A stretch of 64,000 nt of DNA from positions 1 through 64,000 of the forward strand of contig NZ_JBHIKW010000001.1 of assembly GCF_042138895.1 (NCBI RefSeq), in the 5' to 3' direction. The position numbers and the translations under genes are program-made. This document shows positions 43,861 through 52,399 of the stretch, piece after piece. The number at the start of each line of letters is the position of its first letter. Within the stretch, counting starts at the first letter, position 1. This DNA comes from Cedecea selenatireducens. GTDB lineage: Bacteria > Pseudomonadota > Gammaproteobacteria > Enterobacterales > Enterobacteriaceae. Under the pieces are notes generated by a model. The model saw only the letters and a program-made list of their open reading frames with translations. It searched no databases and was not told the DNA's origin.

Positions 43861-45321
43861 ATGACAACCTTCTATACCGTGGTGAGCTGGCTGGTTATTC
43901 TCGGCTACTGGCTGCTTATCGCTGGCGTTACGCTGCGAATATTGATGAAACGCCGGGCCGTACCTTCGGCAATGGCCTGGCTGCTTATCATCTATATTCT
44001 GCCGCTGGTCGGGATTATTGCCTATCTTTCGGTGGGGGAACTGCACCTGGGCAAACGCCGTGCAGAGCGCGCCCGCGCCATGTGGCCTTCAACCGCCAAA
44101 TGGCTAAAGGACCTGAAGAACTGCAAGCATATCTTCGCCTCAGAAACCAGCGAGGTGGCCAGCTCGCTGTTCCAGCTCTGTGAGCGTCGCCAGGGTATCG
44201 CCGGCGTGAAGGGCAATCAGCTACAGCTGCTGACAAGCTCAGATGACACCATGCAGGCGCTGATCCGCGATATTCAGCTAGCGCGCCATAACATCGAGAT
44301 GGTGTTCTATATCTGGCAGCCTGGCGGCATGGCCGACCAGGTAGCAGAGTCGCTGATGGCCGCAGCTCGTCGTGGTATTCACTGCCGGCTGATGCTCGAC
44401 TCTGCCGGCAGCGTGGCCTTCTTCCGTAGCCCGTGGGCGAACATGATGCGCAACGCGGGCATCGAAGTTGTCGAGGCGCTAAAAGTTAACCTGATGCGTG
44501 TTTTCCTGCGCCGTATGGACCTGCGCCAGCACCGCAAAATGGTGATGATCGATAACTACATTGCCTATACCGGCAGCATGAACATGGTGGATCCTCGTTT
44601 CTTCAAGCAGGATGCCAACGTGGGCCAGTGGGTCGACCTGATGGCGCGTATGGAAGGCCCGGTCGCCACCGCAATGGGCATCGTTTACTCCTGCGACTGG
44701 GAGATAGAGACCGGCAAACGCATTCTCCCTCCGCCGCCGGATGAAAACATCATGCCGTTTGAAGAAGCGAGCGGTCATACGATCCATACCATTGCCTCTG
44801 GCCCTGGCTTCCCGGAGGATTTGATTCATCAGGCGTTGCTTACGTCCGTCTACGCGGCGCGCGAATACCTGATAATGACTACCCCTTACTTCGTACCGAG
44901 TGATGATTTGCTGCATGCGATTTGCACCGCGGCTCAGCGAGGCGTGGACGTCAGCATTATTGTCCCGCGTAAAAACGATTCTCTACTGGTCGGCTGGGCA
45001 AGCCGCGCCTTCTTTACCGAACTGCTTGCCGCAGGTGTGAAGATTTATCAGTTTGAAGGGGGCCTGCTTCACACCAAGAGCGTGCTGGTTGACGGCCAGC
45101 TAAGCCTGGTGGGCACCGTGAACCTGGATATGCGCAGCCTGTGGCTCAACTTTGAGATTACGCTGGTCATCGATGATGAAGGTTTTGCCGGTGATTTAGC
45201 GGCAGTGCAGGACGACTATATTTCCCGTTCACGGCTGTTGGACGCGCATTTATGGCTAAAACGCCCGCTGTGGCAGCGTATGACCGAGCGACTGTTTTAC
45301 TTCTTTAGTCCGTTGCTGTAA
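43861..45321 (+). CDS. clsA: Cardiolipin synthase A
   Basis: Phospholipase D-superfamily enzyme that condenses two phosphatidylglycerols to cardiolipin. It has 486 residues, the E. coli length. Two N-terminal transmembrane helices (about 4-24 and 38-58) are followed by two HKD motifs, HRKMVMIDNYIAYTGSMNM and HTKSVLVDGQLSLVGTVNLD. It lies at the inner membrane. It is followed after 37 bases by yciU on the same strand. Confidence 0.98.
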   Translation: MTTFYTVVSWLVILGYWLLIAGVTLRILMKRRAVPSAMAWLLIIYILPLVGIIAYLSVGELHLGKRRAERARAMWPSTAKWLKDLKNCKHIFASETSEVASSLFQLCERRQGIAGVKGNQLQLLTSSDDTMQALIRDIQLARHNIEMVFYIWQPGGMADQVAESLMAAARRGIHCRLMLDSAGSVAFFRSPWANMMRNAGIEVVEALKVNLMRVFLRRMDLRQHRKMVMIDNYIAYTGSMNMVDPRFFKQDANVGQWVDLMARMEGPVATAMGIVYSCDWEIETGKRILPPPPDENIMPFEEASGHTIHTIASGPGFPEDLIHQALLTSVYAAREYLIMTTPYFVPSDDLLHAICTAAQRGVDVSIIVPRKNDSLLVGWASRAFFTELLAAGVKIYQFEGGLLHTKSVLVDGQLSLVGTVNLDMRSLWLNFEITLVIDDEGFAGDLAAVQDDYISRSRLLDAHLWLKRPLWQRMTERLFYFFSPLL

Positions 45322-45358
45322 AACGTGGCGCATCAGCACTCGATAAGTGGATGTAGAG

Positions 45359-45688
45359 ATGGAAATGGATCTGAATAACCGCCTGACCGAAGACGAGACT
45401 TTAGAGCAGGCGTACGACATATTTCTCGAACTCGCGGGCGATAACCTCGACCCTGCCGACATTATTCTTTTCAATCTGCAGTTCGAGGAGCGCGGCGGTG
45501 CTGAGCTGTTTGATCCTGCCGAAGACTGGCAGGAGCACGTCGACTTCGACCTGAACCCGGACTTCTTCGCAGAAGTGGTTATCGGGCTGGCCGACACCGA
45601 CGGCGGCGAGCTAAACGATATCTTCGCTCGCGTTCTGCTGTGCCGCGAGAAAGACCACAAGCTTTGCCACATCCTGTGGCGTGAGTGA
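45359..45688 (+). CDS. yciU: HI1450/YciU family dsDNA-mimic protein
   Basis: A 109-residue very acidic protein (DUF440), the E. coli length. Its conserved segments are NNRLTEDETLEQAYDIFLELA, FEERGGAELFDPAEDW and FDLNPDFFAEVVIGLAD. The Haemophilus homologue HI1450 has a surface charge pattern that imitates double-stranded DNA, hence the proposed role as a DNA mimic. The start at 45359 matches the family N-terminus (MEMDLNNRL); a GTG four codons earlier is in frame. It probably shares the cls transcript. Confidence 0.94.
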   Translation: MEMDLNNRLTEDETLEQAYDIFLELAGDNLDPADIILFNLQFEERGGAELFDPAEDWQEHVDFDLNPDFFAEVVIGLADTDGGELNDIFARVLLCREKDHKLCHILWRE

Positions 45689-45700
45689 TACTGAAGCAAT

Positions 45701-45732
45701 AATCTGACGCGGCCTTCTGGCCGCGTCAGATT
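45701..45732 (+). terminator. Strong hairpin after yciU
   Basis: A perfect 14-bp stem, AATCTGACGCGGCC/GGCCGCGTCAGATT with loop TTCT, lies 12 bases after the yciU stop. It is followed by GATGAC rather than a T run, so termination is plausible but could also be mRNA stabilisation. Its inner 8 bp recur at 45856-45875. Confidence 0.7.
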
Positions 45733-45855
45733 GATGACAAACAGCCGAAAAACGTGGTTTTCGACTGTTTGGGGCAAACCAGAGAACATTATTCATTGTT
45801 TTTGTTAGACCTGGGCTCGGACTTTTTTAGAGCAATGAACTTTATCAGCAGCCTC

Positions 45856-45875
45856 ACGCGGCCTTCTGGCCGCGT
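45856..45875. terminator. Second copy of the GCGGCCTTCTGGCCGC hairpin
   Basis: ACGCGGCC-TTCT-GGCCGCGT is identical to the core of the hairpin at 45701-45732. It lies 2 bases past the ion-channel stop, with TATTATTT to its right. It may terminate transcripts arriving from the left; on the minus strand no T run follows. Confidence 0.6.
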
Positions 45876-45877
45876 TA

Positions 45878-46723
45878 TTATTTCTCGTTCGGCGGTAAAT
45901 GCTCCCCACACGTTTTGCAGTAGTGCGCGTTAGCGGCATGATCCTGCTGATGGCATCGCACACACTCCCTCGCCGATCTTCTTCTTTGCATATCCTGTGA
46001 CATTTGAGCCGTTAAAATCCCGGTAGGGATAGCTATCACCGAATAACCAATCAAAATCAGCAGCGAGGCAACGAAGCGGCCCAGCGCGGTATGCGGCACA
46101 ATATCGCCGTAGCCGACGGTTGTCACCGTGACTACCGCCCAGTAGACCGCGACGCCCAGGCTGGTAAAGCCGTTAGCCTTCCCTTCTATGCCGTACATCA
46201 GCGCGCCCGCCGCGACCATCACAATGGCAATAAACGAGTAGAACAGGATCAGCTGGTTGCTGGCGTTAAGCAGGCTGCGCCAGAGGCTTTTGAGCGCCGG
46301 CATATAGCGCAGAAGCTTCAGTATGCGCAGCACGCGAATGGCTCGCATGGCTCGCCAGGCAAAATAGTAATGGATAGCAAATTCGGGCCACAGCCACAGC
46401 ACATATAGCGGCAGCATGGTCGCCAGGTCAATAATGCCCCAGAAGCTGAACACATAGCGGACGGGTTTAGGCCAGGTCAACACTCGCAGCAGGTATTCGC
46501 AGGTGAACAGCAGCGTGAAGATGATTTCCAGCCAGATAAAGAGCTGCCATTCGCCGAACGTGAGCCTCGGGTCGTTCCCTACGCTTGATTCGGTAAATAC
46601 AACGGCAACGCTGAGCAACGCCAGCAGGCCGCAAAACGCCTCAAACCGGCGCCCGGAACGGGTATTTTGATCAAACAGAAAGTGGTAAAGCAGCGCTCGA
46701 AGTGAAGAGATGTTCCCTGACAC
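45878..46723 (-). CDS. Voltage-gated-type potassium channel with C-terminal zinc ribbon
   Basis: A 281-residue six-helix ion transporter. Helices S1-S4 lie within the first 150 residues. The S4-like segment AMRAIRVLRILKLLRY carries arginines every third residue, and the pore has the K+ filter TVTTVGYGDIVPHT, followed by S6 (VASLLILIGYSVIAIPTGIL). The last 35 residues hold CVRCHQQDHAANAHYCKTCG, a four-cysteine zinc-ribbon pattern. It is not E. coli Kch: it is much shorter, lacks an RCK/TrkA-N domain and sits between yciU and oppF. A K+ channel gated by voltage is the likely role. Confidence 0.9.
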   Translation of the reverse strand: MSGNISSLRALLYHFLFDQNTRSGRRFEAFCGLLALLSVAVVFTESSVGNDPRLTFGEWQLFIWLEIIFTLLFTCEYLLRVLTWPKPVRYVFSFWGIIDLATMLPLYVLWLWPEFAIHYYFAWRAMRAIRVLRILKLLRYMPALKSLWRSLLNASNQLILFYSFIAIVMVAAGALMYGIEGKANGFTSLGVAVYWAVVTVTTVGYGDIVPHTALGRFVASLLILIGYSVIAIPTGILTAQMSQDMQRRRSARECVRCHQQDHAANAHYCKTCGEHLPPNEK

Positions 46724-46738
46724 AGCAATCCTCGCATA

Positions 46739-46766
46739 AAGAAAGGGCCAGCTCGGTGCTGGCCCC
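46739..46766 (-). terminator. opp operon terminator
   Basis: An 8-bp stem, GGGCCAGC/GCTGGCCC with a 5-base loop, is followed on the minus strand by TTTCTTTAT, ten bases after the oppF stop. Confidence 0.85.
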
Positions 46767-46774
46767 TGGCGAGA

Positions 46775-47779
46775 TTATAGCGGGTCGACCTTCAGACAGG
46801 AAACCGCATGGCGGAAACTACCTTCCAGTACCGGACGCGTTTTGGCACATTCCGGGCCTGCAATCGGGCAGCGGGTGCGGAACACGCAGCCTGACGGCGG
46901 GTTAATTGGCGACGGTAGCTCCCCTTCCAGCAGCTGGATGGTTTTGTTCTTTTCCAGATCCGGATCGGGAATTGGTACCGCTGACATCAGCGCTTTGGTG
47001 TAAGGATGCAGCGGGTTGTGATAAACCTCGTCATAGGTGCCGAGTTCTACCGCATGGCCCAGGTACATGACCAGAACACGATCGGAGATGTGCTTTACCA
47101 CCGCGAGATCGTGGGCGATGAAGATAAGCGACAGCCCCATTTCACGCTGCAGCTTCTGCAGCAGGTTAACCACCTGTGCCTGGATGGAAACGTCCAGCGC
47201 GGAGACCGGCTCATCACAGATAATGAGTTTAGGCTCCAGGATCAGCGCCCGCGCAATACCGATACGCTGACACTGGCCGCCGGAAAACTCATGCGGGTAG
47301 CGGTTAACCAGGTTTGGCAGCAGACCCACTTTCATCATCATCGCCTTCACGCGGTCGCGAACTTCCTGCTTAGGCATTTTCGGATGATAGGTCAGCAGCG
47401 GCTCGGCAATAATGTCGCCGATGTTCATGCGCGGGTTCAGCGAGGCCAGAGGATCCTGGAAAATCATCTGAATGTCGCTCCGTACGTCGCGCCACTCTTC
47501 CGGCTTCATGCCCAGAAGATCTTTGCCAAGCCAGGCCACGCGCCCCTCGGTCGCTTTCACCAGGCCAATGATGGCGCGGGCAAACGTCGACTTGCCACAG
47601 CCGGACTCGCCCACCACGCCGAGGGTCTCCCCTTCGTACAGGCGAAGCGTAACGCCATCAACGGCTTTCAGCGTTTTTGAAGGCTGCCAGAACCATTGCT
47701 TACCGTCTTTGATGTCAAAGTGCACCTTCAGGTCAGCGATTTCTAACAGAACTTTTCTCTCTTCCGCAACGGTGCTCAT
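46775..47779 (-). CDS. oppF: Oligopeptide ABC transporter ATPase OppF
   Basis: One of two ATPases of the oligopeptide permease. It has 334 residues. Walker A is GESGCGKSTFAR, the ABC signature is FSGGQCQRIGIARAL, Walker B is LIICDEPVSALD, and the switch histidine follows in IFIAHDLAV. The C-terminal oligopeptide-transporter extension has CVFRTRCPIAGPEC, with cysteines that bind an iron-sulfur cluster in related proteins. The ATG overlaps the oppD stop by four bases. Confidence 0.98.
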   Translation of the reverse strand: MSTVAEERKVLLEIADLKVHFDIKDGKQWFWQPSKTLKAVDGVTLRLYEGETLGVVGESGCGKSTFARAIIGLVKATEGRVAWLGKDLLGMKPEEWRDVRSDIQMIFQDPLASLNPRMNIGDIIAEPLLTYHPKMPKQEVRDRVKAMMMKVGLLPNLVNRYPHEFSGGQCQRIGIARALILEPKLIICDEPVSALDVSIQAQVVNLLQKLQREMGLSLIFIAHDLAVVKHISDRVLVMYLGHAVELGTYDEVYHNPLHPYTKALMSAVPIPDPDLEKNKTIQLLEGELPSPINPPSGCVFRTRCPIAGPECAKTRPVLEGSFRHAVSCLKVDPL

Positions 47780-48789
47780 GCTAATTCCTCCACCGGTCTA
47801 AAGCAGGCACGCAGGCGGCCATCACCAAACTGCTCCAGTGGCGGAGCACTATTACACGCTTCCATCGCAAACTGGCAGCGAGGCTGGAACGGACATCCCT
47901 GCGGCAAACGCAGCAGGTTCGGTGGGTTACCCGGGATGGTGAGCAGAGCCTCACCTTCCGCATCCAGGCGCGGCACCGCGTTCAGCAGGCCAATGGAGTA
48001 AGGGTGAACCGGCTTGTAGAACACGTCACGCGCGTTGCCGTATTCCATTGTACGCCCGGCATACATCACCAGCACTTTGTCGCAGATACCGGCCACCACG
48101 CCCAGGTCGTGGGTGATCATAATGATCGCCGTGTTGAACTCGCGCTTCAGCTCGTTCAGCAGCGTCATGATCTGCGCCTGAACGGTAACGTCCAGCGCCG
48201 TGGTAGGTTCGTCAGCAATCAGCAGTTTTGGCCGGCACAGCAGCGCCATCGCAATCATCACGCGCTGACGCATCCCGCCGGAGAATTCATGCGGGAACAT
48301 GCGCATACGCTTACGCGCTTCCGGCATTTTTACCGCATCCAGCATCCGCACAGACTCTTCAAACGCTTCCGCTTTACCGAGTTTCTTGTGCAGCATCAGC
48401 ACTTCCATCAGCTGCTCGCCCACGCGCATGTATGGGTTCAGCGAGGTCATTGGATCCTGGAAAATCATCGAAATTTGCTCGGCACGCAGGCGGTTAAGCT
48501 GCGATTCCGGCAGGTTCAGGATCTCTTTGCCGTTGAATTTAGCGGAGCCGCCAATGCGACCGTTGGCCGCCAGCAGGCCCATCAGGGCAAAGGCCGTCTG
48601 CGACTTGCCGGAGCCGGACTCACCTACGATACCGAGGGTTTCACCCGCACGCAGGCTAAAGTTGAGGTCGTTTACCGCCGTGACGTCACCGTCTGGCGTG
48701 CCAAAGGTCACGCGCAGATCTTTAACGTCAAGCAATGCCTCAGATTTGCTCAGTGGAGCGGCCACCGGAGAGGTTTCAATCGTACTCAT
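47776..48789 (-). CDS. oppD: Oligopeptide ABC transporter ATPase OppD
   Basis: Second ATPase of OppABCDF, 337 residues, the E. coli length. Walker A is GESGSGKSQTAFA, the signature FSGGMRQRVMIAMAL, Walker B LLIADEPTTALD, and the switch MITHDLGV. The C-terminal segment has CPFQPRCQFAMEAC. It acts as a heterodimer with OppF at the inner membrane. It follows oppC after 11 bases and overlaps oppF by four. Confidence 0.98.
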   Translation of the reverse strand: MSTIETSPVAAPLSKSEALLDVKDLRVTFGTPDGDVTAVNDLNFSLRAGETLGIVGESGSGKSQTAFALMGLLAANGRIGGSAKFNGKEILNLPESQLNRLRAEQISMIFQDPMTSLNPYMRVGEQLMEVLMLHKKLGKAEAFEESVRMLDAVKMPEARKRMRMFPHEFSGGMRQRVMIAMALLCRPKLLIADEPTTALDVTVQAQIMTLLNELKREFNTAIIMITHDLGVVAGICDKVLVMYAGRTMEYGNARDVFYKPVHPYSIGLLNAVPRLDAEGEALLTIPGNPPNLLRLPQGCPFQPRCQFAMEACNSAPPLEQFGDGRLRACFRPVEELA

Positions 48790-48800
48790 GGAGCGACTCC

Positions 48801-49706
48801 TTAACGATCTTTCGGGTCGAGGGCATCACGCAGGCCATCGCCGATAAAGTTAAAACAGAACAGCGTAATCACCAGGAAGCCTGCCGGGAACAGCAGCAGC
48901 CACGGTGATACCTCCATGGAGTTCGCACCATCACTCAGCAATGCGCCCCAGCTGCTCAAAGGCTCCTGCGTGCCGAGGCCCAGGAAGCTCAGGAAAGATT
49001 CGAACAGGATCATACTTGGTACCAGCAGCGAGGCGTAAACCACCACCACGCCCAGTACGTTCGGCACGATGTGACGCAGAACGATGTTAATCGTAGAAAC
49101 ACCGCCCACGTGAGCCGCTTCGATAAACTCTTTGCGTTTCAGGCTCAGGGTCTGGCCGCGCACGATACGCGCCATATCCAGCCAGGACACCATACCGATA
49201 GCCACGAAGATAAGCAGGATGTTTTGCCCGAAGAAAGTCACCAGCAGAATAACGAAGAACATGAACGGGAAGGAGTTCAGGATCTCCAGCAGGCGCATCA
49301 TTACGGAGTCGATTTTACCGCCGAGATAACCGGCCAGGCAGCCGTAAAGCGTCCCAACGATTACCGCAACCAGCGCAGCAGAAATACCGACCATCAGGGA
49401 GATACGCCCCCCGATAGCCACGCGCACCAGCAAATCACGGCCCGAAGAGTCAGTACCGAAGTAGTGCCCGGACGCCAGATCGGGTGCGGCCGACATCATG
49501 CCCCAGTCGGTATCAAAGTAGCTAAACTGCGACAGGAGCGGCGCAAACGCCACGAACAAAGCAATCACCGTCAGTACGAACAGGCTGGTGATCGCCGCGC
49601 GGTTATGGATAAAACGGCGACGCGCATCCTGCCAAAGGCTACGGCCTTCAACTTCCAGTTTTTCACTGAAGTTTTCCAGCGCCTCGCTGTTTTTCTTAGT
49701 CAACAT
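48801..49706 (-). CDS. oppC: Oligopeptide ABC transporter permease OppC
   Basis: Inner-membrane permease of 301 residues with six helices and a long N-terminal soluble segment (NFSEKLEVEGRSLWQDARRRF). The EAA-like cytoplasmic loop that docks the ATPases is EFIEAAHVGGVSTINIVLRHIVPN. The ATG at 49706 is chosen because GGAG lies 8 bases upstream; a GTG three codons earlier is embedded in that site. It begins 15 bases after the oppB stop. Confidence 0.97.
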   Translation of the reverse strand: MLTKKNSEALENFSEKLEVEGRSLWQDARRRFIHNRAAITSLFVLTVIALFVAFAPLLSQFSYFDTDWGMMSAAPDLASGHYFGTDSSGRDLLVRVAIGGRISLMVGISAALVAVIVGTLYGCLAGYLGGKIDSVMMRLLEILNSFPFMFFVILLVTFFGQNILLIFVAIGMVSWLDMARIVRGQTLSLKRKEFIEAAHVGGVSTINIVLRHIVPNVLGVVVVYASLLVPSMILFESFLSFLGLGTQEPLSSWGALLSDGANSMEVSPWLLLFPAGFLVITLFCFNFIGDGLRDALDPKDR

Positions 49707-49721
49707 TATGGCCACTCCAGC

Positions 49722-50642
49722 TTAGTAACGGATTTTCGGGTCGATGACGGCATACAGCACGTCGACCACCGCGTTGAACAGAATCGTCAGCGCACCGACC
49801 AGAATGGTCAGGCTGAGAACCAGTGAATAGTCACGGTTCAGCGCCCCGTTAACAAACAGCTGTCCGATACCCGGCAAGCCATAAATCGTTTCAATAACCA
49901 TGGAGCCAGTGATGATCCCAACGAATGCAGGCCCGAGGTACGACAGTACCGGCAGCAGTGCTGGCTTCAGGGCATGACGCAGCACAATACGACGCATCGG
50001 CAGGCCTTTAGCGCGCGCGGTGCGGATAAAGTTAGAGTGCAGGACTTCAATCATTGAACCGCGGGTAATACGCGCGATGCTGGCAATGTAAGCCAGAGAC
50101 AGCGCGATCATCGGCAGTATCATGTACTTCGGCGCGCCCCCGTTCCAGCCGCCACCGGGCAGCCATTTGAGGGTAATCGCGAAGACCAGAACCAGCAACG
50201 GAGCCACCACGAAGCTGGGAATGACCACCCCCGTCATGGCAAAGCCCATTACCGTGTAATCCCATTTCGTGTTTTGATTCAGCGCCGCAACCACGCCCGC
50301 CGTTACGCCCAGCACAATGGCAAAGATGAAGGCGGCTGCGCCTAATTTAGCGGAAACCGGGAAGCTTGAAGCAACCAGGTCATTGACTGAATAGTCTTTG
50401 TATTTAAATGACGGGCCAAAATCCCCGTGCGCCAGCTGTTTTAAATAGCTGAAGTATTGGGTGGTTATCGGATCGTTCAGGTGATACTTCGCTTCGATGT
50501 TCGCCATTACTTCTGGCGGCAGCGTACGTTCGCCGGTAAAAGGGCTCCCCGGTGCGAGACGCATCATAAAGAAGGAGATCGTTATAAGAATAAAGAGTGT
50601 CGGAATTGCTTCCAGACAACGACGTAGAATAAATTTCAACAT
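49722..50642 (-). CDS. oppB: Oligopeptide ABC transporter permease OppB
   Basis: Inner-membrane permease of 306 residues, equal to E. coli OppB. Helix-rich, with the EAA-like loop NFIRTARAKGLPMRRIVLRHALKP cut across about residues 200-225, and the terminal segment DVLYAVIDPKIRY. It pairs with OppC to form the translocation path. The gap to oppA (109 bases) contains a strong stem-loop at 50695-50741. Confidence 0.98.
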   Translation of the reverse strand: MLKFILRRCLEAIPTLFILITISFFMMRLAPGSPFTGERTLPPEVMANIEAKYHLNDPITTQYFSYLKQLAHGDFGPSFKYKDYSVNDLVASSFPVSAKLGAAAFIFAIVLGVTAGVVAALNQNTKWDYTVMGFAMTGVVIPSFVVAPLLVLVFAITLKWLPGGGWNGGAPKYMILPMIALSLAYIASIARITRGSMIEVLHSNFIRTARAKGLPMRRIVLRHALKPALLPVLSYLGPAFVGIITGSMVIETIYGLPGIGQLFVNGALNRDYSLVLSLTILVGALTILFNAVVDVLYAVIDPKIRY

Positions 50643-50694
50643 TGCCCGTACCTTCTGGCCTGTGCCTTTGCAGTGCGATGTAAATAAGACACGA

Positions 50695-50741
50695 TGGGGC
50701 AGAACTTAGCCACTGGCCAAAAGCCGGTGAGCCCTGCCCCA
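50695..50741 (-). other. oppA-oppB intercistronic stem-loop
   Basis: The outer 8-bp stem TGGGGCAG/CTGCCCCA encloses a second hairpin (ACTGGC/GCCGGT, 5-base loop), starting 11 bases after the oppA stop. No T run follows on the minus strand. It may partly terminate transcription or protect the oppA 3' end, explaining why a binding protein is made in excess over its permease. Confidence 0.65.
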
Positions 50742-50751
50742 CGAATTGCCA

Positions 50752-52383
50752 TTAATGTTTGATAATGTACAAGTCACGTACGTAGACATTATCCATCGGG
50801 TCTTTACCGGTGTAACCACCCACCCACGGCTTAACCAGACGGGCGTTAACGTAGTAGTAAACCGGCACGATGGCTGAGTCTTTATCAAGCTGTTGCTCAG
50901 CTTTCTCATACAGCGCGGTACGCTGTGCTTCATCGGTCACTTTCAGGGTGTCGGCAATGATTTTATCGAACGCCGGGCTCTTATAGTGCGCGGTGTTGTT
51001 AGAGCTGTCGGACAGCATGGTGTTCAGGAAGGAAGTCGGTTCGTTGTAGTCCGCACACCAGCCAGCACGCGCCACGTCGAAGGTACCCTGATGACGGGTA
51101 TCCAGGAAGGTTTTCCACTCCTGGTTTTCCAGCTTGACGTTCACACCCAGGTTTTTCTGCCAGATAGACGCCACGGCGATAGCCAGCTTCTTGTGCAGAT
51201 CTGAGGTGTTGTACAGCAGGTTGAAGGTCAGCGGCTTGTCTTTGGTGTAACCCGCTTCGGCCAGCAGTTTTTTGGCTTCTTCGTTACGTTTGTCCTGAGA
51301 CCAGGTGAACCACTCTGGCGGGGTCAGTTTCGCGCCATCGGTGTAAGGTGGGGTGTAACCATAAGCAGGCAGATCGCCCTGGTTTTTCACTTTGTTCACG
51401 ATGATGTCACGATCCAGGCCCAGCTTCAGAGCAGCACGTACGCGAGGATCGGTAAACGGTGCTTTCTGGTTGTTGATCTCGTAGTAGTAGGTGCACAGGT
51501 ACGGATCGGCGTGAACTTCAGTTGGGATTTCTTTTTTCAGTTTCTGGAACAGCTCAATCGGCAGGTTGTTGTACGTCATGTCGATTTCACCGCTGCGGTA
51601 GCGGTTTACGTCTGTTACTTCAGAAGAGATTGGCAGGTAGGTGACCTGGTTAATCACGGTTTTCGCGTTATTCCAGTAGTTGGTGTTACGCACCAGAACG
51701 ATACGTTCGTTCACCACCCAATCTTTTAATTTGTATGCACCGTTGGTCACGATGTTAGCAGGCTGGGTCCACTTGTCGCCGAATTTCTCAACGGTGGCTT
51801 TCGGCACTGGAGATACGGATGGGTGAACCAGCAGCTTATAGAAGTAAGGAACCGGCTCGCTCAGCGTGACTTCCAGAGTGTGGTCATCGATGGCTTTCAC
51901 GCCCAGATCGCTGGTCGGCTTCTTACCGGCAATAATATCGTCGATATTCGCAAGGTGGCCGTACTGCAGATAGCTGGAGTAAGGCGAAGCGGTTTTCGGG
52001 TCAGCCAGGCGCTGCCAGCTGTATACGAAGTCCTGTGCAGTCACAGGGTCGCCGTTGGACCATTTGGCGTCTTTACGCAGATGGAAAGTCCAGACTTTAA
52101 AGTCTTTGTTATCCCATGATTCTGCCACGCCCGGAGACGGGTGGCCCTGCAGGTCGCTTACCAGCAGACCTTCAAACAGGTCACGGCTGATGTTTGACTC
52201 TGGCACGCCTTCGATTTTGTGCGGATCAAGAGATTGTGGTTCTGAGCCGTTGTTACGAACCAGATCTTGTTTCTCTGCCAATTGCACACCGGCCGGGACG
52301 TCCGCCGCCATAGCGACATTGCCGGCAATAAGCGCAGTTAAAATGCCTGCTGCAATCAGGCTTTTTTTAGTGATATTTGTCAT
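50752..52383 (-). CDS. oppA: Periplasmic oligopeptide-binding protein OppA
   Basis: Solute-binding protein of the oligopeptide permease, 543 residues, the E. coli length. A Sec signal peptide (about 1-26, ending NVAMAADV) is followed by the SBP family 5 fold: NNGSEPQSLDPHKIEG, WSNGDPVTAQDFVYSWQRL, YNNLPIELFQKL and the peptide-binding AGWCADYNEPTSF. The frame is open for 54 codons further upstream, but only the ATG at 52383 gives the signal peptide and it has GGAGT before it. It is the first gene of oppABCDF. Confidence 0.98.
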   Translation of the reverse strand: MTNITKKSLIAAGILTALIAGNVAMAADVPAGVQLAEKQDLVRNNGSEPQSLDPHKIEGVPESNISRDLFEGLLVSDLQGHPSPGVAESWDNKDFKVWTFHLRKDAKWSNGDPVTAQDFVYSWQRLADPKTASPYSSYLQYGHLANIDDIIAGKKPTSDLGVKAIDDHTLEVTLSEPVPYFYKLLVHPSVSPVPKATVEKFGDKWTQPANIVTNGAYKLKDWVVNERIVLVRNTNYWNNAKTVINQVTYLPISSEVTDVNRYRSGEIDMTYNNLPIELFQKLKKEIPTEVHADPYLCTYYYEINNQKAPFTDPRVRAALKLGLDRDIIVNKVKNQGDLPAYGYTPPYTDGAKLTPPEWFTWSQDKRNEEAKKLLAEAGYTKDKPLTFNLLYNTSDLHKKLAIAVASIWQKNLGVNVKLENQEWKTFLDTRHQGTFDVARAGWCADYNEPTSFLNTMLSDSSNNTAHYKSPAFDKIIADTLKVTDEAQRTALYEKAEQQLDKDSAIVPVYYYVNARLVKPWVGGYTGKDPMDNVYVRDLYIIKH

Positions 52384-52399
52384 TGTGTTGGTACTCCAC
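52384..52399 (-). promoter_or_regulatory. oppA ribosome site and CA-rich GcvB-type target
   Basis: The minus strand reads GGAGTACCAACACA directly before the oppA ATG. The CA-rich stretch between ribosome site and start is the kind of sequence bound by the GU-rich R1 region of the GcvB small RNA, a known repressor of oppA in E. coli and Salmonella. No gcvB gene is in the window. Confidence 0.55.

Noticed and set aside
45878..46723. E. coli kch orthologue
   Set aside because: The protein is 281 residues with an S4-type voltage sensor and zinc ribbon and lacks the RCK domain; E. coli Kch is 417 residues and lies elsewhere in the order.
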